DNA of 64,000 nt from Neomegalonema sp. (GCF_028688855.1 NZ_JAQTXI010000013.1:1-64000); one strand, 5' to 3'; counted from the stretch's first letter, positions 34,517 to 44,039 are shown. Notes: generated by a model not told the origin, from the letters alone. Program-made: numbers and translations.

Positions 34517-36175
34517 TCAACCGGCTTCGGCGTAGAGCGCGTCCTTGAAGGACTCGGCGCCCGTCCGGCGATAGGTCTGGAGGAAGGTCTCGCTCGGCTC
34601 GCGGATCTCCAGATAGCGGTCCACCAGCCTTTCGATGGCGTCCACCACGCCCTCCGCCGAGAATCCCGCGCCTGCGCGTTCGCCGATGGCGGCGGTTTCG
34701 GTGGGATCTCCGCCCAGGGTGAGCTGGTAGAATTCGGCTCCGGCCTTGTCGAGTCCCAGAATGCCGATATGGCCGATATGGTGATGTCCGCAGGCGTTGA
34801 TGCAGCCCGAGATCTTGATCGACAAGGGCCCGATGTCGCGCTGACGCTTCGGATCGGCGAAACGCTCCGTCAGGCGCTGGGCGATGGGGATGCTGCGTGC
34901 TGTCGCCAGAGCGCAATAATCCAGTCCGGGGCAGGCGATGATGTCGGTGACGAGTCCGCGGTTGGCGGAATCGAGACCGGCCCCCGCGAGCTTGCGGTAG
35001 AGCGGATAGAGATCGTCCTTCTTCACATGGGCGAGGACGAGATTCTGCTCATGGGTGACGCGGAGTTCGCCGAAGGCCCAGAGATCGGCGGCTTCGGCGG
35101 CGACGCGCATCTGTTCGGCGGTTGCGTCTCCGGGCGCTCCGCCCACCGGCTTGAGCGAGATCACGACGGAGGTGTATCCCGGCGCCCGGTGCGGATGCAG
35201 ATTGGTTTCGGCCCAGATCCTGAAATCCGGATCGGCGGTCCTGGCGCGCTCGAAGGCCTTCGACTCCTCCGGCAGATTCTCCAGAGCGGGGGGCGCGAAA
35301 TAGGCCTGGATGCGCTCGACCTCTTCGGCGGGGGCGGCGAGGCTCTCGACGTCGAGCCGGGCGTATTCGCGTTCGACCTCCTTGCGGAAGGGCTCTTCGC
35401 CCATCTCATGCACGAGGATCTTGATGCGGGCCTTGTATTTGTTGTCGCGGCGACCGTGCAGGTTGTAGACCCGCATGACGGCTTCGAGATAGGGCAGAAG
35501 CTCCGCCTTGGGCAGGAATCCGCGGATCACCTTGCCGATCATCGGCGTGCGTCCGAGTCCGCCGCCCACGATCACCTCATAGCCGAGATCCCCGTCCTCG
35601 TTCCTGATCATGCGCAGGCCGATGTCATGGGCCTTCACGGCGGCGCGGTCGTTGGGGGATCCGGTGACCGCGATCTTGAACTTGCGCGGCAGGAAGGAGA
35701 ATTCCGGATGCAGGCTCGACCATTGGCGGATGAGCTCGCCGGTCGGGCGCGGGTCTTCGAATTCGTCGGCGGCGGCGCCGGCGAAGGGATCCGAGGTGAC
35801 GTTGCGGATGCAGTTGCCGCTGGTCTGGATGGCGTGCATCTGCACGCTGGCCAGCTCCGCGAGGATGTCGGCGGTCTCCTCCAGCTTGATCCAGTTGTAC
35901 TGGATGTTCTGGCGGGTGGTGAAATGGCCGTATCCGCGATCATGGCGTTCGGAGATGTCGGCCAGCTTGCGCATCTGCGCCGAGGAGAGCGTGCCATAGG
36001 GGATGGCGACGCGCAGCATGTAGGCGTGCAGCTGGAGATAGAGGCCGTTCATCAGCCGGAGGGGTCGGAATTCTTCCTCCGTCAGCGCGCCCGAGAGTCG
36101 GCGTCGGGCCTGATCCCGGAATTGCGCGACGCGCTCCTCGACGAAGCGCTGGTCGAATTCGTCATAGCGATACAT
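34517..36175 (-). CDS. cysI: Assimilatory nitrite/sulfite reductase (siroheme, 4Fe-4S)
   Basis: This 552-aa hemoprotein reduces sulfite to sulfide. Two ferredoxin-like repeats are visible (ARRRLSGALTEEEFRPLRLM and RQNIQYNWIKLEETADILAE in the first; later EQNLVLAHVKKDD). The siroheme/4Fe-4S ligands are present as ACPGLDYC and GCINACGHHHIGH. Its operon is DUF2849-cysI-DUF934 on the minus strand. cysH and cysG, often in the same operon, are not in this window. Nitrite reduction is the alternative, but the DUF934/DUF2849 partners favour sulfite. Confidence 0.92.
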   Translation of the reverse strand: MYRYDEFDQRFVEERVAQFRDQARRRLSGALTEEEFRPLRLMNGLYLQLHAYMLRVAIPYGTLSSAQMRKLADISERHDRGYGHFTTRQNIQYNWIKLEETADILAELASVQMHAIQTSGNCIRNVTSDPFAGAAADEFEDPRPTGELIRQWSSLHPEFSFLPRKFKIAVTGSPNDRAAVKAHDIGLRMIRNEDGDLGYEVIVGGGLGRTPMIGKVIRGFLPKAELLPYLEAVMRVYNLHGRRDNKYKARIKILVHEMGEEPFRKEVEREYARLDVESLAAPAEEVERIQAYFAPPALENLPEESKAFERARTADPDFRIWAETNLHPHRAPGYTSVVISLKPVGGAPGDATAEQMRVAAEAADLWAFGELRVTHEQNLVLAHVKKDDLYPLYRKLAGAGLDSANRGLVTDIIACPGLDYCALATARSIPIAQRLTERFADPKRQRDIGPLSIKISGCINACGHHHIGHIGILGLDKAGAEFYQLTLGGDPTETAAIGERAGAGFSAEGVVDAIERLVDRYLEIREPSETFLQTYRRTGAESFKDALYAEAG

Positions 36176-36209
36176 GGCTGGAGCCCCCGGCGTCCGGCTG
36201 GATGAGGAG

Positions 36210-36521
36210 TCAGGCCGCTTCGGTCAGAGCGTCGGCCCGGCGCAGATCGGCGCGATGGGTCGGGCCCTCGGCGCGGATACGCTCGCGGCGGAGCTTCGCG
36301 CGGCCTTCGGCGTCGATTTCGACCAGATAGGCCCCGACCACATGGCGGGCGGCCTCTTCGGCGGCGCCGAGGGCGGAGAGCTCCGCGCCTTCTTCGGCGC
36401 TGGCGGCCACGCGCAGGTCGGCCCAGTCGCGGGACCATCGGCCGTCCCTGGTCAGGAAGACCGACCAGCCCTCCCGCAGGTCGTTGGCGGTGAGGATGGA
36501 GGAAACGAAGGCCTTGGCCAT
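36210..36521 (-). CDS. DUF2849 family protein
   Basis: A 103-aa DUF2849 protein: SSILTANDLREGWSVFLTRD and RDWADLRVAASAEEGAELSA followed by HVVGAYLVEI are characteristic. Members precede cysI in alphaproteobacteria and are taken to be accessory to sulfite reduction. ATG 36521 has AGGAG 8 nt upstream; a much longer open frame through this region is a shadow. It is the first gene of the cys operon, downstream of the ATGCGCAT repeats. Confidence 0.88.
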   Translation of the reverse strand: MAKAFVSSILTANDLREGWSVFLTRDGRWSRDWADLRVAASAEEGAELSALGAAEEAARHVVGAYLVEIDAEGRAKLRRERIRAEGPTHRADLRRADALTEAA

Positions 36522-36538
36522 GAGCGCCGCTCCTGAAA

Positions 36539-36620
36539 ATGCGCGTCCTGACGGTTCGGGAAAGCTTAGGTGCGGCGCAAAATCCGCGCCAATGCGCATC
36601 CTCGATAACCCCATGCGCAT
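36539..36620. promoter_or_regulatory. Repeated ATGCGCAT palindromes between cys operon and DUF2147 gene
   Basis: Two perfect ATGCGCAT palindromes at 36592-36599 and 36613-36620 are 21 bp apart, about two helical turns, and share the right-hand context (CCTCGATAA and TTCGGATAA). A near-copy ATGCGCGT lies at 36539-36546. They fill the divergent promoter region of the sulfite reductase operon and the DUF2147 gene. This is a plausible operator pair; I do not know the regulator. Confidence 0.5.
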
Positions 36621-36725
36621 TTCGGATAAGGGCGGGGCTCCGGAAGCGGACGCGGCGTCAATCTTTACAGCGCCCCGCGACAGGCGGAGGATGTCCGCAG
36701 AACAAGAACTTCGGGAGGATTCGCG

Positions 36726-37190
36726 ATGAAATCGCGTGTTTCGGCCGCTTTCGCGGCGGCCCTGACGCTTTCGGCGCCTGCTGCGGCTCTGGCCCAGAAC
36801 GCCGAGGCCGCCTTCGGCACATGGCTGGTGGAGAACCGCAACGCCATCGTGCGGATTTCGCCCTGCGGCGAGAAGGCTTGCGGGACCATCGTCTGGCTCG
36901 CCGAGCCGCGCGACGCCTCGGGCGCCGCGAAGGTCGACTTCCGCAACGAGAACGCGGCGCTTCAGACGCGTCCGATCTGCGGCATGGCGATGATCGGCGA
37001 CTTCACCCGCGGTTCGGACGGGCGCTGGAGCGACGGCTTCATCTACAATCCGGAAGAGGGCAAGACCTACAAATCCACGATGCACGTCCGCGAGGACGGA
37101 TCGCTCTATGTGCGCGGCTATGTGGGGGTCTCGCTCTTCGGCAAGTCCCAGACCTGGACCCGCGCGGCCGACGATCAGGGCGGCTGCTGA
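36726..37190 (+). CDS. Secreted DUF2147 domain protein
   Basis: A 154-aa exported protein with a signal peptide ending near ALAQNA and one DUF2147 domain (FGTWLVENRNAIVRISPCGE, KACGTIVWL, GFIYNPEEGKTYKSTMHV, LYVRGYVGVSLFGKSQTW). It is a small periplasmic beta-barrel of unknown role. Two Cys in the PCGEKACG motif may form a disulfide. GGGAGG lies 5-6 nt before the start. It converges on ung with 2 nt between stops. Confidence 0.88.
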   Translation: MKSRVSAAFAAALTLSAPAAALAQNAEAAFGTWLVENRNAIVRISPCGEKACGTIVWLAEPRDASGAAKVDFRNENAALQTRPICGMAMIGDFTRGSDGRWSDGFIYNPEEGKTYKSTMHVREDGSLYVRGYVGVSLFGKSQTWTRAADDQGGC

Positions 37191-37192
37191 GG

Positions 37193-37900
37193 TCATGTCC
37201 AGCGGATCGGCGCCGCGCCCCGGGTCTTGAGGAAGGCGTCGATCTGCGAGAAGGGCCTTGAGCCGAAGAATCCCGTCCGCGCCGAGAGCGGCGAGGGATG
37301 GGCCGATTCGATCACGAGATTGCCTTGGCGCGAGACCTTCGCGCCGAGGTTCTGGGCGTGTTTGCCCCAGAGCAGGAAGGCGCGTCCCGAGTCGGGGCGG
37401 CCCAGATGGGCGAGGATCTGATCCACGAGCGCGCCCCAGCCGTATTTCGCATGAGCGCCCGCTTCTCCGGCCCGGACGGTCAGGGCGGAGTTCAGCAGCA
37501 GGACGCCGGATTCGGCCCAACGGGTCAGATCGCCGTCCCTGGGCGCCTTGACGCCGAGGTCGGCTTCGATCTCCTTGAAGATGTTGCCCAGAGAGCGCGG
37601 CGTCCTGACGCCCGGCGCGACCGAGAAGGCCAGACCCATGGCGTCGCCGGGGGTGGGATAGGGATCCTGCCCGAGGATCACGACCCGCGCCTTCTCGGGC
37701 GGCGTGAGGCGCAGCGCCTTGAAGAGATCCTGCGGCGGCGGCAGCACCTGCGCGCCGCTTTCGGCCTCCGCCTCGATCCGCGCGAGCAGCCTTCCGCAGG
37801 GCGATTCTCCCGAGGCGTCCTTGTGGAGGAAGGGCAGGAGCGCGCCCCAATCTCCCGGACCGGTCTGCGGGTCCGTCTCCTGATCGCGCCAGATTCCCAT
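37193..37900 (-). CDS. ung: Uracil-DNA glycosylase, family 1
   Basis: A 235-aa family-1 UDG that removes uracil from DNA. The water-activating loop is VVILGQDPYPTPGDAMGLAF, the Ser-Pro-rich and uracil-binding segments LLLNSALTVRAGEAGAHAKYG follow, and the Leu loop is HPSPLSARTGFFGSRPFS. ATG 37900 is preceded by GGAGG; the longer frame would overlap the DUF1304 gene. Length is normal. Confidence 0.95.
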   Translation of the reverse strand: MGIWRDQETDPQTGPGDWGALLPFLHKDASGESPCGRLLARIEAEAESGAQVLPPPQDLFKALRLTPPEKARVVILGQDPYPTPGDAMGLAFSVAPGVRTPRSLGNIFKEIEADLGVKAPRDGDLTRWAESGVLLLNSALTVRAGEAGAHAKYGWGALVDQILAHLGRPDSGRAFLLWGKHAQNLGAKVSRQGNLVIESAHPSPLSARTGFFGSRPFSQIDAFLKTRGAAPIRWT

Positions 37901-37922
37901 GTCGTCCTCCCCGGTCTTCGCC

Positions 37923-38276
37923 TCACCAGCCCGGCAGCAGCGCGGCCATCGCGAGGCTCGCCGGGGCCGTCTGGATGTAGAGGATCTTCGTCTTGCGCGT
38001 GGTGGCCGCGCCATAGAGCCCCGCCACGATCACGCAGAGCAGGAAGAAGACCTTGAATTCGAAGCTCGGGGCGAAGATCCCCCAGAGCAGCCCCGCCGCG
38101 AGGAAGCCGTTGTAGAGCCCCTGATTGGCGGCCAGGGTCTTCGTGGCCCTGGCGAATTCCGGCGTCAGCCCGAAGGCCGCCCAGCCTTTGGGGGTGTCCC
38201 AGGCGGCCGTCTCCAGATAGAGGATGTAGAGATGGATCAGGGCCACGAGCCCGATCAGCAGATTCGCCAGCATCAA
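37923..38276 (-). CDS. DUF1304 membrane protein
   Basis: A 117-aa protein with four predicted membrane helices, matching DUF1304: LANLLIGLVALIHLYILYLE at the start, GLYNGFLAAGLLWGIFAPSF in the middle and a C-terminal SLAMAALLPGW. The function is unknown. It is 22 nt upstream of ung on the same strand, probably co-transcribed. Confidence 0.88.
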   Translation of the reverse strand: MMLANLLIGLVALIHLYILYLETAAWDTPKGWAAFGLTPEFARATKTLAANQGLYNGFLAAGLLWGIFAPSFEFKVFFLLCVIVAGLYGAATTRKTKILYIQTAPASLAMAALLPGW

Positions 38277-38311
38277 TCCCTCCGCGCCGTCTGTCTCCGC
38301 CCAGCCTTAAA

Positions 38312-38354
38312 GCATTTCCCCGCGCAGCCGGAAGGGCTTGCGTGGTGAAAATGC
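38312..38354. repeat. GCATTT-type hairpin element
   Basis: GCATTT (38312-38317) pairs with AAATGC (38349-38354) around inner arms CCCCGCG/GCGTGG and AGCC/GGGCT with a GGAA loop, giving one long imperfect hairpin. Its build (TTAAAGCATTT...GAAAATGC) resembles the ends of the AGAGCGTTTTCC repeats at 7965 and 51601, but the sequence differs, so it is at most a related family. It lies between DUF1304 and the 38466 gene. Confidence 0.5.
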
Positions 38355-38419
38355 GGCCGGATGCGGGATTCGGAGCTTTCGGGCGATCCTGATCGGTCGG
38401 AGGACGCCCTGAAACAGGA

Positions 38420-38445
38420 AGGCGCCCCCGATCGCGGGAGCGCCT
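38420..38445 (-). terminator. Terminator of the Pro/Ala-rich protein gene
   Basis: A stem AGGCGC-CCCG/CGGG-GCGCCT with an ATCG loop and one mismatch lies 21 nt beyond the stop of the minus-strand gene 38466-39671. On that strand it is followed by TTCCTGTTT, a moderate T-tract. Confidence 0.6.
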
Positions 38446-38465
38446 GAAGCTCTGCGGCCTGGGGA

Positions 38466-39671
38466 TCAGTCTTCGGGCGGACGCCAGAAGGGATCGTTCT
38501 CGATGTGGGTGATTTCGAGATCGCGCGCGTCTTCGTCGCGTTTCGCGCGCCCGAGCCGCCCGATCATCGCGGAGGGCGTGGCGGAGCTGGCTTCCTCCGG
38601 CGCGACATAGGTGAAGAGCCGCGGATCCTCGCCCCCGACCAGCCATCCGCCGCCATTGGGCAGGGCGGTGACTTCGGGCTCCGGCGCGACGCCGGAGCGG
38701 GGCGCGATCTGGGTCTTGAGCAGCGCCCTGGCTTCGGCTTCGGCGTTGCGGGGCTTGACCTCGAAGAGCACGACGGTGCCGTGCTTGAAGAGCGCCCATG
38801 CGCCGTCGGGCCCCTGCATGCGCGAGAGGGCCGCCCTCCAGCGCGCCACGAGCATGTCGAGGGGCGGAGCGGCGAGGAGCGGTCTGGCGCGGGTGAGCGT
38901 GCGGGCGTCCAGCGCCTCCATGTCTTCGTCCACGAGGGAGAGATCGACGAGATCCTCCTGATCCTCCTCGAAGTCGAGGGGGAGGACGGGAGGCGCGAGC
39001 AGCGCGGAGGGGGGCGCGAGATCCAGCTTCATCATGTCCGCAGGCTGCGCCTCGTCGTTTAACCGGACGTTAAGCGTGGGGCTATGCGGATGATCAGGGT
39101 CGGTCGCCTCCGCCGCTTCCTGCGCCGGGAGCTTCGGCGTCCCGGCGACGAGGGGCGGCGCGAGCAGCGAGATGGGCGGCAGGATGGGCGGCGGCGCGGG
39201 AGCGGCGTGCTCGGGCGCTTCGGCGGGAGCTGGTCCGGCGAGGGCTTCCGGATCCCTGTCGGGCGGAGGGGCCGCAGGCTCTGGGATGTCGAAGGCGGCT
39301 TCCTGCGTCTGCACGAGGCGCCGCGCTTCGCCGATGGCGAGGGCTGGCGGCGCGGCCGCAGGCGCCGGATCGGCGGCCGGGGGCCGCTCGGGAGCCTCCT
39401 GAGCGCTTCTGGCGGGCGCGGGCTTCGGCTCCACGAGGGGCGCGGCGGGCGGCGCGGCCGAGGGCGTCGGCGCGGCGGGCGGCGCCGGCGGAGCGGCTCC
39501 GCCGCGGGGATAGGGGGTCGGCTCCGCCTTGAGCGGCGGGGCTGCGGATGTCTTGAGCCCGACTCCGGTCGGACGGTGGCGTGCGATCTCCTCGCGCAGC
39601 GCCTGGGTGGGATTGGGGCGACCGCCGAAGAGGCGACCCACCCAGCTCCGGAGGTTTGAGAAGAAGCTCAT
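38466..39671 (-). CDS. Pro/Ala-rich protein of unknown function with folded C-terminus
   Basis: A 401-aa protein I do not recognise. The N-terminal amphipathic helix (SFFSNLRSWVGRLFGGRP) could bind membrane. Residues 40-200 are almost pure Pro/Ala/Glu linker. From about residue 255 an ordered part appears (LDMLVARWRAALSRMQGPDG, ALFKHGTVVLFEVKPRNAEA, GGGWLVGGEDPRLFTYVAPE) and the tail ends in DPFWRPPED. It is followed by a terminator and preceded by a 137-bp gap before gatB, so it is probably a single-gene unit. Confidence 0.7.
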   Translation of the reverse strand: MSFFSNLRSWVGRLFGGRPNPTQALREEIARHRPTGVGLKTSAAPPLKAEPTPYPRGGAAPPAPPAAPTPSAAPPAAPLVEPKPAPARSAQEAPERPPAADPAPAAAPPALAIGEARRLVQTQEAAFDIPEPAAPPPDRDPEALAGPAPAEAPEHAAPAPPPILPPISLLAPPLVAGTPKLPAQEAAEATDPDHPHSPTLNVRLNDEAQPADMMKLDLAPPSALLAPPVLPLDFEEDQEDLVDLSLVDEDMEALDARTLTRARPLLAAPPLDMLVARWRAALSRMQGPDGAWALFKHGTVVLFEVKPRNAEAEARALLKTQIAPRSGVAPEPEVTALPNGGGWLVGGEDPRLFTYVAPEEASSATPSAMIGRLGRAKRDEDARDLEITHIENDPFWRPPED

Positions 39672-39808
39672 TCGGATAGGGAACCCTGCGGCGGAGGATG
39701 CGTCAAGTCGATGAGCGGGTTTCTCGCAAGAACCACGCCGCCGGGCCAGCGAAAATCACGCCGAAAGGGGGTGGAGGAGGGCGCTGCGAATCGCCCTTCC
39801 CTCTGCGT

Positions 39809-41287
39809 TCACTCCACGCCGAGCTTGCGCTTGACGAGTTCGTTGAGGGCCTGGGGATTGGCTTTTCCGCCCATGGCCTTCATGGCCTGCCCGACGAACC
39901 ATCCGGCGAGGCTGGGCTTGGCCCTGGCCTGCTCGACCTTTTCGGGATTGGCGGCGATGACGGCGTCGACGGCGGCTTCGATGGCGCCTTCGTCGGTGAC
40001 CTGACGCATGCCGCGCGCCTCGACCACGGCGGCGGGGTCTCCGCCTTCGGTCCAGAGGATCTCGAAGAGGTCCTTGGCGATCTTGCCGGAGATGTCGCCC
40101 TTCGCCACGAGATCGACCACGCCGCCGATCTGCGCCGCCGAGAGGGGCGAGGCGGCGAGCTCCAGGCCTTCCTTGTTGAGGCGCCCGAAGAGTTCGTTGA
40201 TGATCCAGTTGGCGACGGATTTTCCGTCCCGTCCCTGCGCGGCCTCCTCGAAGAAATCGGCGGAGGCGCGGTCTGCGGCGAGCACGGCGGCGTCATAGTC
40301 CGTCACGCCGTAATCGGCGACGAGGCGGGCGGTCTTGGCGTCCGGGAGTTCGGGCAGGCTGGCGCGGATGCCCTCGACGAAGGCTTCGGTCAGCACGAGG
40401 GGCGGCAGGTCGGGATCGGGGAAATAGCGATAGTCCTGCGCCTCCTCCTTGGAGCGCATGGCGCGGGTCTCGAGCTTGCGGGGATCGAAGAGGCGGGTCT
40501 CCTGATCGATCTTTCCGCCGTCCTCGATGACGGCGATCTGACGCCGGGCCTCGGTCTCGACCGCCTGCATGACGAAGCGGATGGAGTTGACGTTCTTGAT
40601 CTCGCAGCGCGTGCCGAGCGGCCCGCCGGGGCGACGCACCGAGACGTTGACGTCGGCGCGGAGGTTGCCTTTCTCCATGTCGCCGTCGGAAGTCCCGAGA
40701 TAGCGCAGGATGGTCCGCAGCTTGCGCAGATAGGCTCCGGCCTCCTCGGCCGAGCGCATGTCCGGCCGCGAGACGATCTCCATCAGCGCCACGCCCGAGC
40801 GGTTCAGATCCACGAAGGAGGAGTCCGGGTCGAGATCATGGATGGATTTTCCGGCGTCCTGCTCCAGGTGGATGCGCTCGACGCCCACCTTGCGCGCGAT
40901 TCCCGGCCCGAGCTCGACCAGCACTTCGCCTTCTCCGACGACCGGCGTCTTGAACTGGCTGATCTGATAGCCCTGCGGCAGATCGGGATAGAAATAGTTC
41001 TTGCGGTCGAATCCCGAGCGCAGGTTGATCTTCGCGGCGATTCCGAGTCCCGTCCGCACGGCCTGCTCGACGCAGAAGGCGTTGACCACGGGCAGCATGC
41101 CGGGCATGGCGGCGTCGACGAGGCTGACGTTGGCGTTGGGCTCGGCGCCGAAGCTGGTGGAGGCGCCCGAGAAGAGCTTCGCCTCGGAGGCGACCTGCGC
41201 ATGGACCTCCATGCCGATCACGACCTCCCATTCGCCATCGGCGCCGGAGATGTATCTGGGTTCGGGTTCGCGAAGGGCGGCGGACAT
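39809..41287 (-). CDS. gatB: Asp-tRNA(Asn)/Glu-tRNA(Gln) amidotransferase subunit B
   Basis: A 492-aa GatB, the kinase-like and tRNA-binding subunit that amidates misacylated tRNAs. [20 protein letters not shown], the GatB signature [38 protein letters not shown] and [20 protein letters not shown] are intact; the C-terminal YqeY-like domain ends in [19 protein letters not shown]. Length is normal. gatA and gatC are not adjacent in this window. Confidence 0.96.
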   Translation of the reverse strand: MSAALREPEPRYISGADGEWEVVIGMEVHAQVASEAKLFSGASTSFGAEPNANVSLVDAAMPGMLPVVNAFCVEQAVRTGLGIAAKINLRSGFDRKNYFYPDLPQGYQISQFKTPVVGEGEVLVELGPGIARKVGVERIHLEQDAGKSIHDLDPDSSFVDLNRSGVALMEIVSRPDMRSAEEAGAYLRKLRTILRYLGTSDGDMEKGNLRADVNVSVRRPGGPLGTRCEIKNVNSIRFVMQAVETEARRQIAVIEDGGKIDQETRLFDPRKLETRAMRSKEEAQDYRYFPDPDLPPLVLTEAFVEGIRASLPELPDAKTARLVADYGVTDYDAAVLAADRASADFFEEAAQGRDGKSVANWIINELFGRLNKEGLELAASPLSAAQIGGVVDLVAKGDISGKIAKDLFEILWTEGGDPAAVVEARGMRQVTDEGAIEAAVDAVIAANPEKVEQARAKPSLAGWFVGQAMKAMGGKANPQALNELVKRKLGVE

Positions 41288-41504
41288 GCAGGGACTCCTC
41301 GAAGACTGCGCGCCCTCTCCCTAGCGCCTTTCGCGGCGCGGCGGAAGCTTTTGCGCGCAGGCCCCGGCCGGAGAAGCGGGGGCGCCTTCCCCCGGCGGCG
41401 ATGCGCCGGACCGCGATTCCGCCTTGACGGACAAGGGCTTTCCATGGCGTTTCCTCAAATTCTGGCGGCTGCGGCGGGATGGGCGTCGGGACGGGCGGGA
41501 GACC

Positions 41505-43580
41505 ATGGAGATCATGAGAAAAGCGGGGATGGGCGCGGAGGCTTTCCGCGTCGCGGCTGTGCTGGCGGCTCTGGCGGCCGGAGGCGCCGCCGCGCAGGAG
41601 GCCTCCCCGCTTCCGGAGCCTGCGCCCGCCCTCTCCGCCGCCGCCGAGGCGCAGATGGCCGCCGAGAGCCGCCTCGGCGCCGAGATCGACCTCGAAGCCG
41701 CCCTGCGGGCCATGGACGCGGGCCGCCTCGCCGAGGCGGCGGGCTTCTTCGACATGGCTCTGGCCAAGATCGGGGGCCGCGCCTCGGCTCAGGACGAGGG
41801 CTTGCGCGGCCGCGCGGTTTTCGGGCGGGCTCTGGCTCTGGCCTCGCTGGACCGCGCGGCGGGCCGGGGCCCCCGCGAGAGCCGCGCCCTGGCGCAATTG
41901 CCGCCCCGCAGCCCGGAGATGGAGGAGACCGCCGAGACGGCGCTTGCGCGGGCTGCAGTCCATCTGGCGCTCGGCTCCTCCACGCTGGAGGAGGCGCAGA
42001 TGGCGCTCGACGCGGCCTCCGCCCGGGGCCTTCGCGCCGACGGCTGGCGTCTGGAGATGCTGCGCGGCGAGATCGCCTATCGTCTGGCGGGCTACGAGGC
42101 GGCCCTGACCCATTTCAAGGCGGCCGGACAGGCGGGCGCGCCCGGCGGCGCTGCGGAGCAGGCGGTGGGCGACGCGCTGATGGCCCTGCGCCGCTGGCCC
42201 GAGGCCGAAGAGGCCTATCGTCTGGCGGCGGAGGCGCGTCCTCAGGATCCGGAGGCTCTGCTCCGCCGCATCCGCGCCCGCGAGGCGCAGCGTCGTCCTG
42301 CGGGCCGGGATTTCGACCCTCTGGCGGCGATGGACCTGGCCGGAGCGCGGGGCGCTTCGGGCTACGCCTTCCTGGCCGAGCGCGGGGCTCTGCGCCGGGC
42401 GGCGGGGCTGACGAAGGAGGCTCTGGAGGATCTGCGCGAAGCGGTGGATCTGGCGCCTCAGGAGAAGAAGGCGATGGCCCGTTACGCCTATGGGGCGGCG
42501 CTTGGCGACGCCCGGCGCTGGCAGGAGGCGGATCAGGTCTTCCAGAGCATCGAGAATCAGCCGGAGATGCGGGCCCTGCTGGATTTCCAGCGCGGCCGCA
42601 TGATGCTGGACGCGGGCCAGCCGGCGCGGGCCCTGACGCTGTTCGAACGGGTGCTGGAGCTGCGTCCCGGAGATCCTTCGGCGCTCTACAACCGGGGCGT
42701 GACGCGCCTGCGGATGGGCCAGCTCTCCGCCGCCGAGGCGGACTTCGCCGCCGCCGCCGCCCGCGACCCGACGGCGCCCGATCTGCGCGACGCGCTCGGG
42801 CGGATGAAGTTCCAGTCCAGCGTGATGCAGGGCGCGGCCTTCTACGACGCGGCGGTTCTGGCCCATCCCAACGATCCGGAGAGCTGGACCCAGCGCGCGG
42901 GCCTTCTTCTGGCGATGGGTCAGCCCGCCTCCGCCGCCCAGGACGCCGCCTCGGCTCTTCGCCTTGCGGAGCGCCATCCTCAGGCGACGCTCTACATGGC
43001 CGAGGCGCAACTCGCCCTCGGCGACGTGGCGGCGGCCTACGACTACGCCGAACAGCTGCGGCGCTCCCCGACTCAGGCGGGCCCTGCGGCTCTGGTGCGG
43101 GCCCGGGCGCGTCTGGCGCAGGATCAGGCGAACGCGGCCATGCGCGAGCTGGACGCGGCGGAGGTGGCGGGCGCGCCCCTCGACCAGATCGCTCTGGCGC
43201 GCGGTGAAGCGGCCCTGGCCATGGGGCTCTCCGATCACGAGATCGGCGGCTATTACGATCAGGCGGTGTCCTTGTCGGGGGGGGCTGCTGCGGCCTTGTC
43301 GGGTCGGGCGCGTTTTCTGGCCTCGCGGGGCATGACGAGCGGGGCGCTGGCCGACCTCACCCAGGCCCTGAACATCGCGCCGAACGATCCGACGCTTCTG
43401 GCGCGGCGCGGCGAGCTTCTGCGGCTGCTCGGCGAATGCGCGCGGGCTCAGGAGGATCTGGACCGGGCTTTCGAGATGGGTCTGAAGGATTCGGAGGCGC
43501 GTCGGGCCCGCGCGGCCTGCCGCGCCAAAGATGGACGGATTTTCGGCGCCATCGGCGATTTTTTCCGCGCGATGTTCTGA
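41505..43580 (+). CDS. Exported TPR-repeat protein
   Basis: A 691-aa protein with an N-terminal signal peptide (AFRVAAVLAALAAGGAAAQE) and at least ten TPR-like helical pairs through its length, for example YEAALTHFKAAGQAGAPGGA, ALTLFERVLELRPGDPSALY and GALADLTQALNIAPNDPTLL. It should act as a periplasmic or envelope scaffold; partners are unknown. ATG 41505 has GGGAG upstream; ATG 41514, itself behind GGAG, is equally possible. A longer frame begins at 41424. It ends with a short KDGRIFGAIGDFFRAMF helix. Confidence 0.82.
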   Translation: MEIMRKAGMGAEAFRVAAVLAALAAGGAAAQEASPLPEPAPALSAAAEAQMAAESRLGAEIDLEAALRAMDAGRLAEAAGFFDMALAKIGGRASAQDEGLRGRAVFGRALALASLDRAAGRGPRESRALAQLPPRSPEMEETAETALARAAVHLALGSSTLEEAQMALDAASARGLRADGWRLEMLRGEIAYRLAGYEAALTHFKAAGQAGAPGGAAEQAVGDALMALRRWPEAEEAYRLAAEARPQDPEALLRRIRAREAQRRPAGRDFDPLAAMDLAGARGASGYAFLAERGALRRAAGLTKEALEDLREAVDLAPQEKKAMARYAYGAALGDARRWQEADQVFQSIENQPEMRALLDFQRGRMMLDAGQPARALTLFERVLELRPGDPSALYNRGVTRLRMGQLSAAEADFAAAAARDPTAPDLRDALGRMKFQSSVMQGAAFYDAAVLAHPNDPESWTQRAGLLLAMGQPASAAQDAASALRLAERHPQATLYMAEAQLALGDVAAAYDYAEQLRRSPTQAGPAALVRARARLAQDQANAAMRELDAAEVAGAPLDQIALARGEAALAMGLSDHEIGGYYDQAVSLSGGAAAALSGRARFLASRGMTSGALADLTQALNIAPNDPTLLARRGELLRLLGECARAQEDLDRAFEMGLKDSEARRARAACRAKDGRIFGAIGDFFRAMF

Positions 43581-43724
43581 TTCGAATCAATATGCGGCGT
43601 TTCGACGGTTGTTCTTGCGCCGGTTTGCCTCCATTTTGGGACGGCGTCGGGCGAAACCCTCGGCGCGAAGATCCGGAGCGGGCGGGCAGGGGGCCGGGCT
43701 CGGGCGCAGGAACGAGTTTGAAAC

Positions 43725-44039
43725 GTGAGGCGTTTTTTCGGCTTTTTCTTTCTGATCCTCGGGATCGCGGCGGCTTTCCTCGACTACGCCGCGACCGAAG
43801 GGCCGCCGACGGCGGTGGATCTGCGGCCTTTCGGCCAGTACTGGGAGCGGCTGCATGCGGCGAGCCTTCAGGGCTTCGCGGGCTTCGCCGCCGAGGAGTT
43901 TTCTCAGGGGTTCTGGAACGGGGCGGTGCGTCCCCTCCTGGAGGCGCCGGGGGCTCTGGTGTCTCTGGGGCTGGGGGCTTTCCTTCTGGTCTGGTCCCGG
44001 CTTTCGGGACGCCTGCGTCGGCGTCGGCGCTCCGGCTGA
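43725..44039 (+). CDS. Small membrane protein of unknown function
   Basis: A 104-aa protein beginning with GTG 43725. It has an N-terminal hydrophobic helix (FFGFFFLILGIAAAFLDYAA), a central soluble part with PFGQYWERLHAASLQGFAGF, a second helix (GALVSLGLGAFLLVWSRL) and a strongly basic end. The ribosome-binding site is weak and the family unrecognised. It lies 87 nt upstream of rpiA on the same strand. Confidence 0.6.
   Translation: MRRFFGFFFLILGIAAAFLDYAATEGPPTAVDLRPFGQYWERLHAASLQGFAGFAAEEFSQGFWNGAVRPLLEAPGALVSLGLGAFLLVWSRLSGRLRRRRRSG

Noticed and set aside
39698..43207. A 1,169-codon plus-strand open frame
   Set aside because: It runs antisense to gatB and then out of frame through the TPR gene; composition is Gly/Arg-rich nonsense typical of shadow frames in high-GC DNA.
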